Shown here: positions 8,682-16,547 of the stretch, piece by piece
Layout: each line of letters begins with the position of its first letter
Position numbering within the stretch: position 1 is the stretch's first letter
Source of the DNA: Bradyrhizobium sp.
GTDB taxonomy: Bacteria > Pseudomonadota > Alphaproteobacteria > Rhizobiales > Xanthobacteraceae
Reading direction: 5' to 3'
DNA: 35,259 bases
Assembly: GCF_030646015.1 (NCBI RefSeq)
Contig: NZ_JAUSLT010000113.1
Coordinates: 1-35,259, forward strand
The notes under the pieces: generated by a model
Databases searched by the model: none
Seen by the model: the letters and a program-made list of their open reading frames with translations, nothing else
What the model was told of the DNA's origin: nothing
Position numbers and translations under genes: made by a program

Positions 8682-8795
8682 GTAGCCCGGATGGAGCCTA
8701 CGGGTCGCGCGAATGCGCGCCCGATGGCGTAATCCGGGAATCTTCGATTGCGGTACGAGCGGCCCCGGATTTCGCAAGAGCTCCATCCGGGCTAC
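8682..8795. repeat. GTAGCCCGGATGGAGC-type inverted repeat
   Basis: GTAGCCCGGATGGAGC at 8682-8697 and its exact reverse complement at 8780-8795 enclose about 80 bases that contain further short palindromes (GCGCGAATGCGCGC). An extra partial copy (GTAGCCCGG) lies at 8646-8654. The element separates mntH from the downstream carboxymuconolactone-decarboxylase-like gene on the minus strand. Elements beginning GTAGCCCGGATGGAGC are, from memory, common between genes in Bradyrhizobium-type genomes. Confidence 0.8.
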
Positions 8796-8810
8796 GGGTT
8801 CAGTCTACCC

Positions 8811-10193
8811 TCACCCGAAAAACGTCTCGAACAGCAGCTTCAGGTTCAGGATCACGATGATGCCGGCGACGATCCACGCCACCGCCGCGACCGGGAGCGA
8901 GATCGCGAACTTGCCCATCTTGCGCCGGTCGGACACGAACCGCACCAGCGGAATCACGGCGAAAGGCAGCTGCATCGACAGGATGACCTGGCTGAACACC
9001 AGCAGCTGGCCGGTACCGCGCTCGCCATAGAGCGCGGTGACGATGACGACCGGGACGATGGCGATGCCGCGGGTCACAAGCCGCCGCGCCCAGTTCGGCA
9101 GGCGCAGGTGCAGAAAACCTTCCATCACGATCTGGCCGGCCAGCGTCGCCGTCACGGTGGAGTTGAGGCCGGAGGCCAGCAGCGCCACCGCGAACAGCGT
9201 CGAGGCGATCGACAGGCCCAGCAGCGGCGACAACAGCTCGTGGGCCTGGCCGATTTCGGCGACGTCGGCATGGCCGCTGGTGTGGAAGGTGGCGGCGGCG
9301 ACGATCAGGATCGCGGCATTGATGAACAGCGCCATCATCAGCGCAATGGTGGAGTCCGCCGTCGCCCATTTGATCGCGTCGCGGCGGCCTTCGTCCGATC
9401 GTTCGTAGGCGCGGGTCTGCACGATCGAGGAATGCAGATAGAGATTATGCGGCATCACCGTCGCGCCGATGATGCCGATGGCGATGTAGAGCATCTCGGG
9501 ATTGGTGAAGATCTCGGTGGACGGCACAAAACCCTTCAGCATCGCGGCTACCGGTGGTGCTGCGGCGGTGATCTGGATCGCGAAGCAAACCGCGATCACG
9601 ATCAGAAGCGCGATGACGAAAGCCTCGAGGAAGCGAAAGCCCTTGTTCATCAACAGCAGCAGCAGGAACGCGTCGAGCGCCGTGATCAGCGCGCCGCCGA
9701 GCAAGGGAATGCCGAACAGCAATTTCAGCGCGATCGCGGTGCCGATGACTTCGGCGAGATCGCAGGCGATGATCGCCGCCTCGCAAGCCAGCCAGAGCAT
9801 GAAGTTAACCGGCCGGGAATAGGTGGCGCGGCAGGCCTGCGCGAGGTCGCGATCGGTGACGATGCCGAGCCTGGCGGCCAGCGCCTGCAGCAGGATCGCC
9901 ATCAGGTTCGAGATCAGGATGACCGACAGCAGCGTGTAGCCAAACTTCGACCCGCCCGCGAGGTCGGTCGCCCAGTTGCCCGGATCCATATAGCCGACCG
10001 AGACCAGATAGCCGGGACCGGCAAAGGCCAGCAGCTTGCGCCACCAATGGCCGCCCAACGGGACCGCGACGCTGCCGTACACCTCGGGCAGGCTCTTCTG
10101 GATGCCGGCTGCGGCATCAGCACGCCAGCCAGTGCCATCCTTCTGGGCTTCTGTCGGGGAATCAGCGGGCAAAACGGGGATTTTGGCGTCCAT
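8811..10193 (-). CDS. mntH: Nramp-family divalent metal transporter (Mn2+/Fe2+ importer)
   Basis: 460-residue proton-coupled metal importer of the inner membrane with about 11 helices. The metal site is intact: DPGNWATD in TM1 (D70, N73) and [12 protein letters not shown] in TM6 (M247, H249). The soluble N-terminal ~48 residues, [14 protein letters not shown] and following, are longer than in E. coli MntH. Methionine in the TM6 site is typical of transition-metal-selective members. In rhizobia this gene is repressed by Mur/Fur under Mn sufficiency; I could not identify a clear box in the 108-base divergent spacer shared with the MFS gene. The ribosome site before the ATG at 10193 is weak. Full length. 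Confidence 0.96.
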   Translation of the reverse strand: MDAKIPVLPADSPTEAQKDGTGWRADAAAGIQKSLPEVYGSVAVPLGGHWWRKLLAFAGPGYLVSVGYMDPGNWATDLAGGSKFGYTLLSVILISNLMAILLQALAARLGIVTDRDLAQACRATYSRPVNFMLWLACEAAIIACDLAEVIGTAIALKLLFGIPLLGGALITALDAFLLLLLMNKGFRFLEAFVIALLIVIAVCFAIQITAAAPPVAAMLKGFVPSTEIFTNPEMLYIAIGIIGATVMPHNLYLHSSIVQTRAYERSDEGRRDAIKWATADSTIALMMALFINAAILIVAAATFHTSGHADVAEIGQAHELLSPLLGLSIASTLFAVALLASGLNSTVTATLAGQIVMEGFLHLRLPNWARRLVTRGIAIVPVVIVTALYGERGTGQLLVFSQVILSMQLPFAVIPLVRFVSDRRKMGKFAISLPVAAVAWIVAGIIVILNLKLLFETFFG

Positions 10194-10334
10194 CGCAACA
10201 AGATGTGCGTGCCGGCAGTTTAATACAACTCATTAGCTGCTTCCAGTCGATCCCGTCTGCTGTCGGGAAACGGGTGGATTGGCCGTCCTGGGGGCCAGAC
10301 GATGGCAGTGACCGATTTGCCAGGGAACCACGCC

Positions 10335-11582
10335 ATGACTGCGATCCATCACACGCCGCGCCTGCCGCCGACCTTCAACCGGCTGGCCTGGTCCAATCTC
10401 GCCGCGCAATCGGCCGAGCAGATCGCGCTGGCGGCGGCTCCGATCGTTGCCGTCATCATGCTCGGGGTCGGCGAAGGCCAGACCGGGTTGCTGCAGACCG
10501 CGCTGACGCTGCCATTCATCCTGTTCGCGATCCCCGCCGGCCTGCTCGCCGACCGCATCCCGCGGCGCCGGCTGATGGCGGGCTCCGAAGGTCTTCGCGC
10601 GGGAGCGTTGGCCGCAATTCTCGCGCTGATCTGGCTCGATTGGCTGTCGCTGCCTTTGCTCGCTCTGCTCGGCTTCGTCGCGGTATGCGGCACCGTCGCC
10701 TACAGCGTGGCGACGCCCGCGCTGGTGCCGTCGCTGGTGGCGCCTGACCTGTTACCTGCGGCCAACGCGCGGATCGAGCTGGCGCGCACCGTGGCGTTCG
10801 CCAGCGGCCCGGCGCTGGGCGGTGTGCTGGTGGGATGGACGGGTGCTGCCCCCGCCTTCGGGGTCGCCGCGGCGCTCTCCGTGATCGCGGTGGTGCTGCT
10901 GTCGGGCATCTACGAGCCGGCCCGTCAGCCTGTGCCGCGCCGCCATCCGCTGCAGGAGATCAGGGAAGGCGCCGCATTCGTGCTGCATCATCCGTTGCTG
11001 CGGCCGGTGTTCATCACCCAGTTCATCTTCAACACCGCGTCGTTCCTGCTGCTGGCGGTGTTCGTGCCCTATGCGGTGCGCCGGCTCGGACTATCGGCGA
11101 CCGGCGTCGGCATCACGCTCGGGATGTACGGCGTCGGCATGGTATTCGGTGCGCTCTTGGCGACGCGGGTGATGCGCCGCCTCGCCTTCGGCACCGTGAT
11201 CGGCCTCGGACCGGTCACCGGCTTTGTTGCCGCCTGCGTGATGGCGCTCACCACCATCATCCCGTCGCCATGGCTGGCGGGTCTCAGCTTCTTCCTGCTC
11301 GGCGCCGGCCCGATCCTGTGGGTGATCTCGACCGCCACGCTGCGGCAATCGGTGACGCCGCCACGGCTGCTGGGACGCGTGTCCGCGATCAACATCCTGA
11401 GTTATGGCGCCCGACCGGTCGGTTCCGCGCTCGGCGCCCTCGTCGGCGGATTTTACGGCGCCGAGATTTGTCTCTACCTCGCCGTCGCGATCTTCGGCGC
11501 CCAGGCGCTGGTGATCCTGCTGTCGCCGGCTGTGTCGCTGGCGCGGCAGCCGGACATGGTCGGCGACGCCGCGAAGGCATAG
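10335..11582 (+). CDS. MFS transporter, EntS/MFS_3-like exporter
   Basis: About 415 residues and 12 membrane segments. The loop 2-3 motif appears as GLLADRIPRRRLMAGSE, and the N-terminal LAWSNLAAQSAEQIALAAAPIVAVIMLGVGEGQTGLLQ and central FVLHHPLLRPVFITQFIFNTASFLLLAVFVPYA resemble MFS_3 exporters such as the enterobactin exporter EntS. The substrate is unknown. Two starts are possible: ATG at 10302 (GGGGG upstream) or ATG at 10335 (AGGGA nine bases upstream); the second begins closer to the conserved part. It is divergent from mntH and about 120 bases ahead of a second, unrelated MFS gene on the same strand. Confidence 0.88.
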   Translation: MTAIHHTPRLPPTFNRLAWSNLAAQSAEQIALAAAPIVAVIMLGVGEGQTGLLQTALTLPFILFAIPAGLLADRIPRRRLMAGSEGLRAGALAAILALIWLDWLSLPLLALLGFVAVCGTVAYSVATPALVPSLVAPDLLPAANARIELARTVAFASGPALGGVLVGWTGAAPAFGVAAALSVIAVVLLSGIYEPARQPVPRRHPLQEIREGAAFVLHHPLLRPVFITQFIFNTASFLLLAVFVPYAVRRLGLSATGVGITLGMYGVGMVFGALLATRVMRRLAFGTVIGLGPVTGFVAACVMALTTIIPSPWLAGLSFFLLGAGPILWVISTATLRQSVTPPRLLGRVSAINILSYGARPVGSALGALVGGFYGAEICLYLAVAIFGAQALVILLSPAVSLARQPDMVGDAAKA

Positions 11583-11665
11583 CGGGCCTGCTGAAGCTTC
11601 GCCCCTTTGTCTCCCTCTTTTCGCATCCCTGCCCCGCCCATTTCCGGTTTCCCAACCCGTTTTAT

Positions 11666-11679
11666 ATGATATACATCAT
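11666..11679. promoter_or_regulatory. Small palindrome ahead of the Bcr/CflA-type MFS gene
   Basis: ATGAT-ATAC-ATCAT, a perfect 5-base inverted repeat with a 4-base spacer in an AT-rich island, 21 bases before the ATG at 11701. Its size and position suit a repressor site (TetR or MarR type) overlapping the promoter, but no regulator gene is adjacent. The palindrome is observed; its function is a guess. Confidence 0.35.
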
Positions 11680-11700
11680 GTAATCTAAGCGGGAACTCCG

Positions 11701-12915
11701 ATGGCCGACCAGACCGTAGCAATCGACGCAACTCCCCGCCCCGAGGTCTCTTCGACCTTCCTGCAGATCGCAGTTCTCGCCGCGCTGTCGGCGACCGGGA
11801 CGCTGGCCACCAACATCCTGCTGCCGTCGCTGCCGCAGATGGCGGCGTCGCTGCTTGTGTCGACCGCCGAGGTGACGGCGTCGATCACCGTGTTCCTCGC
11901 GGTATTCGCGCTCGGCCAGCTCGCGGTCGGGCCGATCTCCGATCGTTACGGCAGGCGTTGGCCGGTGCTGACAGGTTTTGCCGTATTCATCGCCGGCAGC
12001 ATCTGGTGCGGGGTCGCCACCGACCTTCCGAACCTGCTGATCGGCCGCGTCATCCAGGCTGCCGGCGCCTGCGCGACCTCGGTACTGTCGCGCGCCATCG
12101 CCCGCGACTTGTTCACTGGCGCAGCACTCGGCCGCGCCATGGCGCTGATCATGATCGCGATGGCCGCGGCGCCCGGCTTTTCGCCGTTGCTCGGCGGCGC
12201 GCTCGATCACGCGTTCGGCTGGCGTTCGGAATTCGTCTTTGTCGGAGTGTTCGCCGTGATCGCGGCGATTGCCTATGCCGTGGTGCTCGGCGAGACCCAC
12301 CATGCGACGCGGACGCCGCTCAATCCGCTGGCGATTGCCAAAAACTATCTTGGCCTGATCGCCGACCGCCGCTTCCTCGTCCCGGCCGCGACCGTCAGCC
12401 TGATCATGGGCGGACTGTTCGCGATATTTTCGGCCGCACCTCGCGTACTGATCGAGGGCATGGGCTTCACCCCGATCGAGCTCGGCCTGTTCTTCGCCGG
12501 CACCGTGCTGATCGTGTTCGCCGCCGGCATGCTGGCAACCAGACTGGCGCCGCGGCTCGGGCTCGACCGCGCCATTCAGATCGGGCTCGTGCTCGCGGCC
12601 ACCGGCAGCGTCGCCATCCTGCTGGTGTCGTTGTTCAACGCCGCCTTCCTGCCGTTCCTCGCCAGCCTGTGCGTGTTCCTGCTCGGCATGGGCATCGTCA
12701 ATCCGCTCGGCACCGCGCAGGCGCTTTCGCCGTTCGGCGAAAAAGCCGGTGCCGCCTCGGCACTGGTCGGCTTCTGGCAGATGATGAGTGCCGCGATCGC
12801 GGTCTGGCTCGCCGCCACGGTGTCGCATCAGGCGATGTTCGCGCTCGGCGGCGTGCTGACGGTGGCGTCTCTAGTGGCGGTCGGGCTCTACACGATGCGC
12901 GTACGAGCGCGCTAG
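11701..12915 (+). CDS. Bcr/CflA-family multidrug MFS transporter
   Basis: 404 residues, 12 membrane segments, DHA1 type. The motif A loop GPISDRYGRRWPVLTGF (about 80-96) and the early LAALSATGTLATNILLPSLPQMAASL block are those of Bcr/CflA drug-resistance transporters, which export drugs such as bicyclomycin or sulfonamides by proton antiport. SRAIARDLFTGAALGRAMALI is the motif after TM4. The actual substrate is unknown. The last four bases (CTAG, 12912-12915) are shared with the stop codon of the convergent arsC, so the two transcripts must overlap. Start at 11701 follows a weak ribosome site; a small palindrome lies just upstream. Confidence 0.9.
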   Translation: MADQTVAIDATPRPEVSSTFLQIAVLAALSATGTLATNILLPSLPQMAASLLVSTAEVTASITVFLAVFALGQLAVGPISDRYGRRWPVLTGFAVFIAGSIWCGVATDLPNLLIGRVIQAAGACATSVLSRAIARDLFTGAALGRAMALIMIAMAAAPGFSPLLGGALDHAFGWRSEFVFVGVFAVIAAIAYAVVLGETHHATRTPLNPLAIAKNYLGLIADRRFLVPAATVSLIMGGLFAIFSAAPRVLIEGMGFTPIELGLFFAGTVLIVFAAGMLATRLAPRLGLDRAIQIGLVLAATGSVAILLVSLFNAAFLPFLASLCVFLLGMGIVNPLGTAQALSPFGEKAGAASALVGFWQMMSAAIAVWLAATVSHQAMFALGGVLTVASLVAVGLYTMRVRAR

Positions 12916-13313
12916 CGCTTGGTGACAACCTCGCCGTCTTCCTTCACGAACGAGGCGACGGGACGATTGAGCAATTCCAGCACCGCTTCCGACGGCCGGC
13001 ACAGTTTTGTACCCTTCGGCGTCACCACGATCGGCCGGTTGATCAGGATCGGATGCGCCAGCATGAAATCGATCAGCTCGTCATCGCTCCATTTGGGATC
13101 GGCGAGCCCGAGCTCCGCATAGGGCTCACCTTTTTCGCGAAGCAACGCACGGGTCGAGATTCCCATCGCCTTGATCAGCTCCTGCAGCCGCGCGCGATCG
13201 AGCGGATGCTTCAGATACTCGATCACCTCGGGCGCCTCGCCGCTTTGCCGGATCATCGCCAGCGTGTTGCGCGAGACGCTGCAAGCCGGGTTGTGATAGA
13301 TCGTCACGCTCAT
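12912..13313 (-). CDS. arsC: Arsenate reductase, glutaredoxin-coupled (E. coli ArsC type)
   Basis: 133-residue cytosolic enzyme reducing As(V) to As(III) with glutathione and glutaredoxin. It shows the HNPACSVSRNT signature with catalytic C11, and the three oxyanion-binding arginines at R59 (ALLREKG), R93 (INRPIVV) and R106 (KLCRPSE), each one residue before the E. coli positions (C12, R60, R94, R107). Full length and apparently active. Its ATG overlaps the acr3 stop by four bases (ATGA), so reductase and pump are translationally coupled. Its own stop shares CTAG with the convergent MFS gene. A second arsenate reductase of another family is encoded 1.7 kb away. Confidence 0.96.
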   Translation of the reverse strand: MSVTIYHNPACSVSRNTLAMIRQSGEAPEVIEYLKHPLDRARLQELIKAMGISTRALLREKGEPYAELGLADPKWSDDELIDFMLAHPILINRPIVVTPKGTKLCRPSEAVLELLNRPVASFVKEDGEVVTKR

Positions 13314-14365
13314 GTCCGTGCTTCCTTGCTGACTGCGGCGGCGCCGGCGCCGGCCTCGTACCAGCCCCGTGAAGCTTTCACCAGATAGACCACCGACAAC
13401 ATCACGGGCACCTCGACCAGCACGCCGACCACGGTGGCCAGCGCCGCGCCGGAGTTGAGGCCGAACAGGCTGATGGCGGCGGCGACGGCGAGTTCGAAGA
13501 AATTGCTGGCGCCGATCAGCGCCGCCGGCGCGGCGACACACCATGCCACGCCAAAACGCCGGCTCAACCAATAGGCCAGCCCCGCATTGAGATAGACCTG
13601 GATCAGGATCGGCACCGCCAGCAGCACGATCACCAGGGGCTGGGCGATGATCTGTTCGCCCTGGAAGCCGAACAGCAGCACCAGCGTGGTCAGCAGCGCG
13701 ACCAGCGACACCGGTTGCAATACGTGCTGGGTTTTCTGCAACGCCGCCGGGCCGCTGGCCAGCAGCGCGCGCCGCCATAGCTGCGCGATGATGACGGGCA
13801 CGACGATATAGAGCACCACCGAGATCAGCAGCGTGGCCCAGGGCACCGCGATCGAGGCAACGCCGAGCAGCAGTCCGACCAGCGGCGCGAAGGCAAACAC
13901 CATGATGACGTCGTTGAGCGCAACCTGACTCAGCGTGTAATGCGGCTCGCCCTCGCACAGGTTCGACCAGACGAACACCATGGCGGTGCAAGGCGCTGCC
14001 GCCAGCAGAATGAGGCCTGCGATGTAGGACGGAATTTGTTCCGGTGGCAGCAGCGGCGCGAACAGATGGCCGATGAACAGCGAGCCCAACAGCGCCATCG
14101 AGAACGGCTTTACCGCCCAGTTGATGAACAGGGTGACGCCGACGCCTCGCCAGTGCTCGCGCACCTGGCCGAGCGCGCCGAAGTCGATCTTCAGCAGCAT
14201 CGGGATGATCATCAGCCAGACCAGCCCGGCCACCGGGAGATTGACCCGCGCGACCTCGGCGCCGGCAATGGTGGCAAATGCACCGGGCAGCAGATGCCCG
14301 AGTGCCACCCCCGCAACGATGCAGAGCGCGACCCACAGCGAGAGATACCGTTCGAACAGATTCAT
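13310..14365 (-). CDS. acr3: Arsenite efflux pump Acr3
   Basis: 351-residue, ten-helix inner-membrane permease of the BART superfamily that extrudes As(OH)3 using the proton gradient. The diagnostic AAPCTAMVFVWSNLCEGEP segment holds the essential cysteine (C126), and the family blocks ALNDVIMVFAFAPLVGLLLG and IGASNFFELAVAAAISLFGLNSGAALATVVGVLVEVPVML are intact, including the conserved Glu. The start at 14365 (MNLFERYLS) is preferred over a longer frame to 14410 because GGGAGG lies 9 bases upstream and the extra residues are not conserved-looking. It is the first gene of the acr3-arsC operon, divergent from the arsR-arsC fusion gene across a 221-base regulatory spacer. Confidence 0.96.
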   Translation of the reverse strand: MNLFERYLSLWVALCIVAGVALGHLLPGAFATIAGAEVARVNLPVAGLVWLMIIPMLLKIDFGALGQVREHWRGVGVTLFINWAVKPFSMALLGSLFIGHLFAPLLPPEQIPSYIAGLILLAAAPCTAMVFVWSNLCEGEPHYTLSQVALNDVIMVFAFAPLVGLLLGVASIAVPWATLLISVVLYIVVPVIIAQLWRRALLASGPAALQKTQHVLQPVSLVALLTTLVLLFGFQGEQIIAQPLVIVLLAVPILIQVYLNAGLAYWLSRRFGVAWCVAAPAALIGASNFFELAVAAAISLFGLNSGAALATVVGVLVEVPVMLSVVYLVKASRGWYEAGAGAAAVSKEART

Positions 14366-14478
14366 GGTGGTTCCGACCTCCCGGGCATGAGTCGTGGAGC
14401 CCTTTCCCACCCCTTATCGGCCGCATCAAACAAGGTTGTGAATAGTGGAAATCTGCGGAGCCCTCCATAATATGTCTT

Positions 14479-14588
14479 GATATCTCGACAAATGGAATTA
14501 ATATTCTTTCGAAATTGGTAGCATTCTAGCGCCTTTTACTCCATTTCGTCATTTATATGTCGTCCAATACATCCAGAGATATCGACAT
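14479..14588. promoter_or_regulatory. Divergent ars control region with candidate ArsR half-sites
   Basis: The AT-rich spacer between acr3 and the regulator-reductase fusion contains GATATCTCGACA (14479-14490) and, about 95 bases on, GAGATATCGACA (14576-14587): both combine a GATATC palindrome with a CGACA end. A second inverted pair, ATGTCG (14557-14562) and CGACAT (14583-14588), brackets the beginning of the fusion gene. ArsR proteins bind short AT-rich dyads near the -35 of ars promoters, so these are candidate operators for both directions. The sequence elements are seen; binding is inferred. Confidence 0.4.
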
Positions 14589-15489
14589 GAATTCAACATC
14601 CTCACGTTCCAGCGCAATGGACGGAAGTCATCGAGAAGCGATTGCCATCCACGGCTTTGGATCGCTGGCGCAGCCGACCCGCCTCGCGGCGGTTCGGCAT
14701 CTGCTGGCGGTCCATCCGCAAAGCCTGCCTGCCGGCGAGATCGCGCGGCTTTGCGAGGTGCCGCACAACACGATGTCGACCCACCTCGGCATTCTCAGCC
14801 GGGCGGGTTTGATTTCGGCCGAGAAAGACGGCCGCTCGATCAACTATCGGGCCGACGTCGCCGGCTTTCGAGGCCTGCTCCAATTCCTGTCGCAGGACTG
14901 CTGCCGCGGGCGTCCGGAACTGTGCGGGGACGCGTTCGACCTGCCATCGCAAATCATCGCCACGGAACCGACGGAGAAGTGCATGACACCCGCGTTCAAT
15001 GTCCTGTTCCTGTGCACGCAGAATTCCGCCCGCTCGATCATCGCCGAAGCCCTGCTCGAGAAGATCGGCCGCGGCCGCTTCCGGGCCTATTCCGCCGGAT
15101 CGAATCCCGCCAGGGAGCCGGTTCCGGAAGTCATCGAGCGGCTGACGGCCCTCGGCCACGACGTGTCGCACCTGCACTCCAAATCATGGGACGAATTCAG
15201 GGGACCTGATGCTCCCCGCATGGATTTCATCATCGCGCTCTGCGACGCGCCCAATAACCAGTTCTGTCCGGATCTCGGTACCCAGTTCGTTACCGGGGCC
15301 TGGCCCCTGCCCGACCCCGCACAATTCACGGGATCTCCGACCGAGCGCACCACGCTTCTGAATGAACTCTACGCGATGATCCGGCGCCGGATCGAGATCT
15401 TCACCAGCCTGCCGTTCGACTCGCTGGACCGCATGGCGGTCAAGGCCCGCCTCGACGAGATCGGCGACACCACGCGCGTATCGCCTTGA
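14587..15489 (+). CDS. arsR: ArsR regulator fused to a thioredoxin-type arsenate reductase (LMW-PTP fold)
   Basis: About 300 residues. Residues ~15-105 are an ArsR winged helix ([19 protein letters not shown] start, [22 protein letters not shown] recognition region) ending in C105-C106 and C113, a likely As(III) site. Residues ~135-300 are an LMW-phosphatase-fold arsenate reductase: P-loop CTQNSARS (C143), [12 protein letters not shown], and the resolving pair C219 and C227 in [12 protein letters not shown], so the three-cysteine relay is intact. The ATG at 14557 would add ten residues; neither start has a good ribosome site. An internal ATG at 14983 with GGAG six bases upstream begins the reductase part exactly. 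It heads the operon with gapdh (10-base gap) and arsJ. Confidence 0.9.
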   Translation: MNSTSSRSSAMDGSHREAIAIHGFGSLAQPTRLAAVRHLLAVHPQSLPAGEIARLCEVPHNTMSTHLGILSRAGLISAEKDGRSINYRADVAGFRGLLQFLSQDCCRGRPELCGDAFDLPSQIIATEPTEKCMTPAFNVLFLCTQNSARSIIAEALLEKIGRGRFRAYSAGSNPAREPVPEVIERLTALGHDVSHLHSKSWDEFRGPDAPRMDFIIALCDAPNNQFCPDLGTQFVTGAWPLPDPAQFTGSPTERTTLLNELYAMIRRRIEIFTSLPFDSLDRMAVKARLDEIGDTTRVSP

Positions 15490-15499
15490 AGGAATTGAT

Positions 15500-16543
15500 A
15501 TGAAGGTTGGCATCAATGGCATGGGCCGCATCGGCAGGCTCGCGTTGCGCGCTGCGCTCGGCGGCATACATCGCCCCGAGAGCGATCCTCGCGCCGGCAA
15601 CCGGCTGGAGGTCGTCCATATCAACGAGCTGAAAGGCGGCATCGCAGCGACCGCACATCTGCTGGAATTCGACAGCCTTCACGGACGCTGGCACGCGCCC
15701 GTTGCGGTCGATTCCGACAACGTCGTGGCGATCGGCAAGCAGCGCATCGGCTTCAGCGAACAAGCCAGTCCCGGCGATATTGCATGGGGCGATCTCGGCT
15801 GCGACGTCGTGCTGGAATGCACCGGAAAATTCCTGAAGCCGGATCAACTGCAGGCCTATTTTGACCGGGGCGTCAAACGGGTGATCGTGGCTGCTCCCGT
15901 CAAGCACGAGGCCGCCCTCAACATCGTCGTCGGCGTCAACGACCAGCTCTACGATCCCGCCCGGCATCGGCTGCTAACGGCGGCGTCCTGCACGACGAAC
16001 TGTCTGGCGCCGGTCGTCAAGGTCATCCATGACGCCATCGGAATCCGGCACGGACAGATCACGACGATCCATAACCCGACCAACACCAATGTCGTCGTCG
16101 ACGCCCCGCACAAGGACCTTCGCCGCGCAAGGTCGGCCATGCTTTCGATGCAGCCCACCACGACCGGGAGTGCGACCGCCATCGCGCTGATCTATCCGGA
16201 ACTCAAGGGCAAGTTGAACGGTCACGCCGTGCGGGTGCCGGTGCTGAACGCCAGCCTGACGGATTGCGTCTTCGAACTGAAACGTCCGACTACGGTCGAT
16301 GAGGTCAATCAGCTGTTCAAATCCGCCTCGGAAGGCGTGTTGGCGGGCATCCTGGGTCTGGAGGCGCGGGCCCTGGTGTCGGCCGACTACAACAACGACC
16401 CGCGCAGTTCGATCGTCGATGCCCTCAGCACCATGGTGACCGACGAGACATTGCTGAAGGTCTACGCCTGGTACGACAACGAGGTCGGATACGCCTGCCG
16501 GATGGTCGATCTCGCCAACATCGTCGAACGCGCGGGCGTCTAG
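15500..16543 (+). CDS. ArsJ-associated glyceraldehyde-3-phosphate dehydrogenase
   Basis: 347 residues. Rossmann NAD site [16 protein letters not shown] at the N-terminus and the catalytic [12 protein letters not shown] (C164) are intact. Where glycolytic GAPDHs have a THAYTNDQ-like segment, this one reads [13 protein letters not shown], a variant that marks the GAPDHs coded next to arsJ. In the ArsJ pathway the enzyme uses arsenate in place of phosphate to form 1-arseno-3-phosphoglycerate, which ArsJ exports and which then falls apart outside the cell. AGGAA is seven bases before the ATG. Ten bases after the regulator-reductase gene and four before arsJ, clearly one operon. A housekeeping role is unlikely from this context. 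Confidence 0.93.
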   Translation: MKVGINGMGRIGRLALRAALGGIHRPESDPRAGNRLEVVHINELKGGIAATAHLLEFDSLHGRWHAPVAVDSDNVVAIGKQRIGFSEQASPGDIAWGDLGCDVVLECTGKFLKPDQLQAYFDRGVKRVIVAAPVKHEAALNIVVGVNDQLYDPARHRLLTAASCTTNCLAPVVKVIHDAIGIRHGQITTIHNPTNTNVVVDAPHKDLRRARSAMLSMQPTTTGSATAIALIYPELKGKLNGHAVRVPVLNASLTDCVFELKRPTTVDEVNQLFKSASEGVLAGILGLEARALVSADYNNDPRSSIVDALSTMVTDETLLKVYAWYDNEVGYACRMVDLANIVERAGV

Positions 16544-16547
16544 TTCC

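Noticed and set aside
8604..8786. N-terminal extension of the carboxymuconolactone-decarboxylase-like gene to an upstream start
   Set aside because: The added residues are translated from a palindromic repeat; a GTG at 8603 with a strong ribosome site gives the family's normal start.
8748..10223. 491-residue open frame on the plus strand opposite mntH
   Set aside because: Its product is rich in Arg, Gln, His and Asp without hydrophobic core, the usual antisense shadow of a GC-rich membrane-protein gene; the Nramp gene on the other strand is unambiguous.
10194..10301. Mur/Fur box or manganese riboswitch for mntH
   Set aside because: I could not find a convincing Fur-type dyad or a yybP-like structure in this short spacer, so nothing is called.
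11662..12828. 388-residue minus-strand frame opposite the Bcr/CflA transporter
   Set aside because: Low-complexity Arg/His/Gln/Glu-rich product, antisense to a clear MFS gene.
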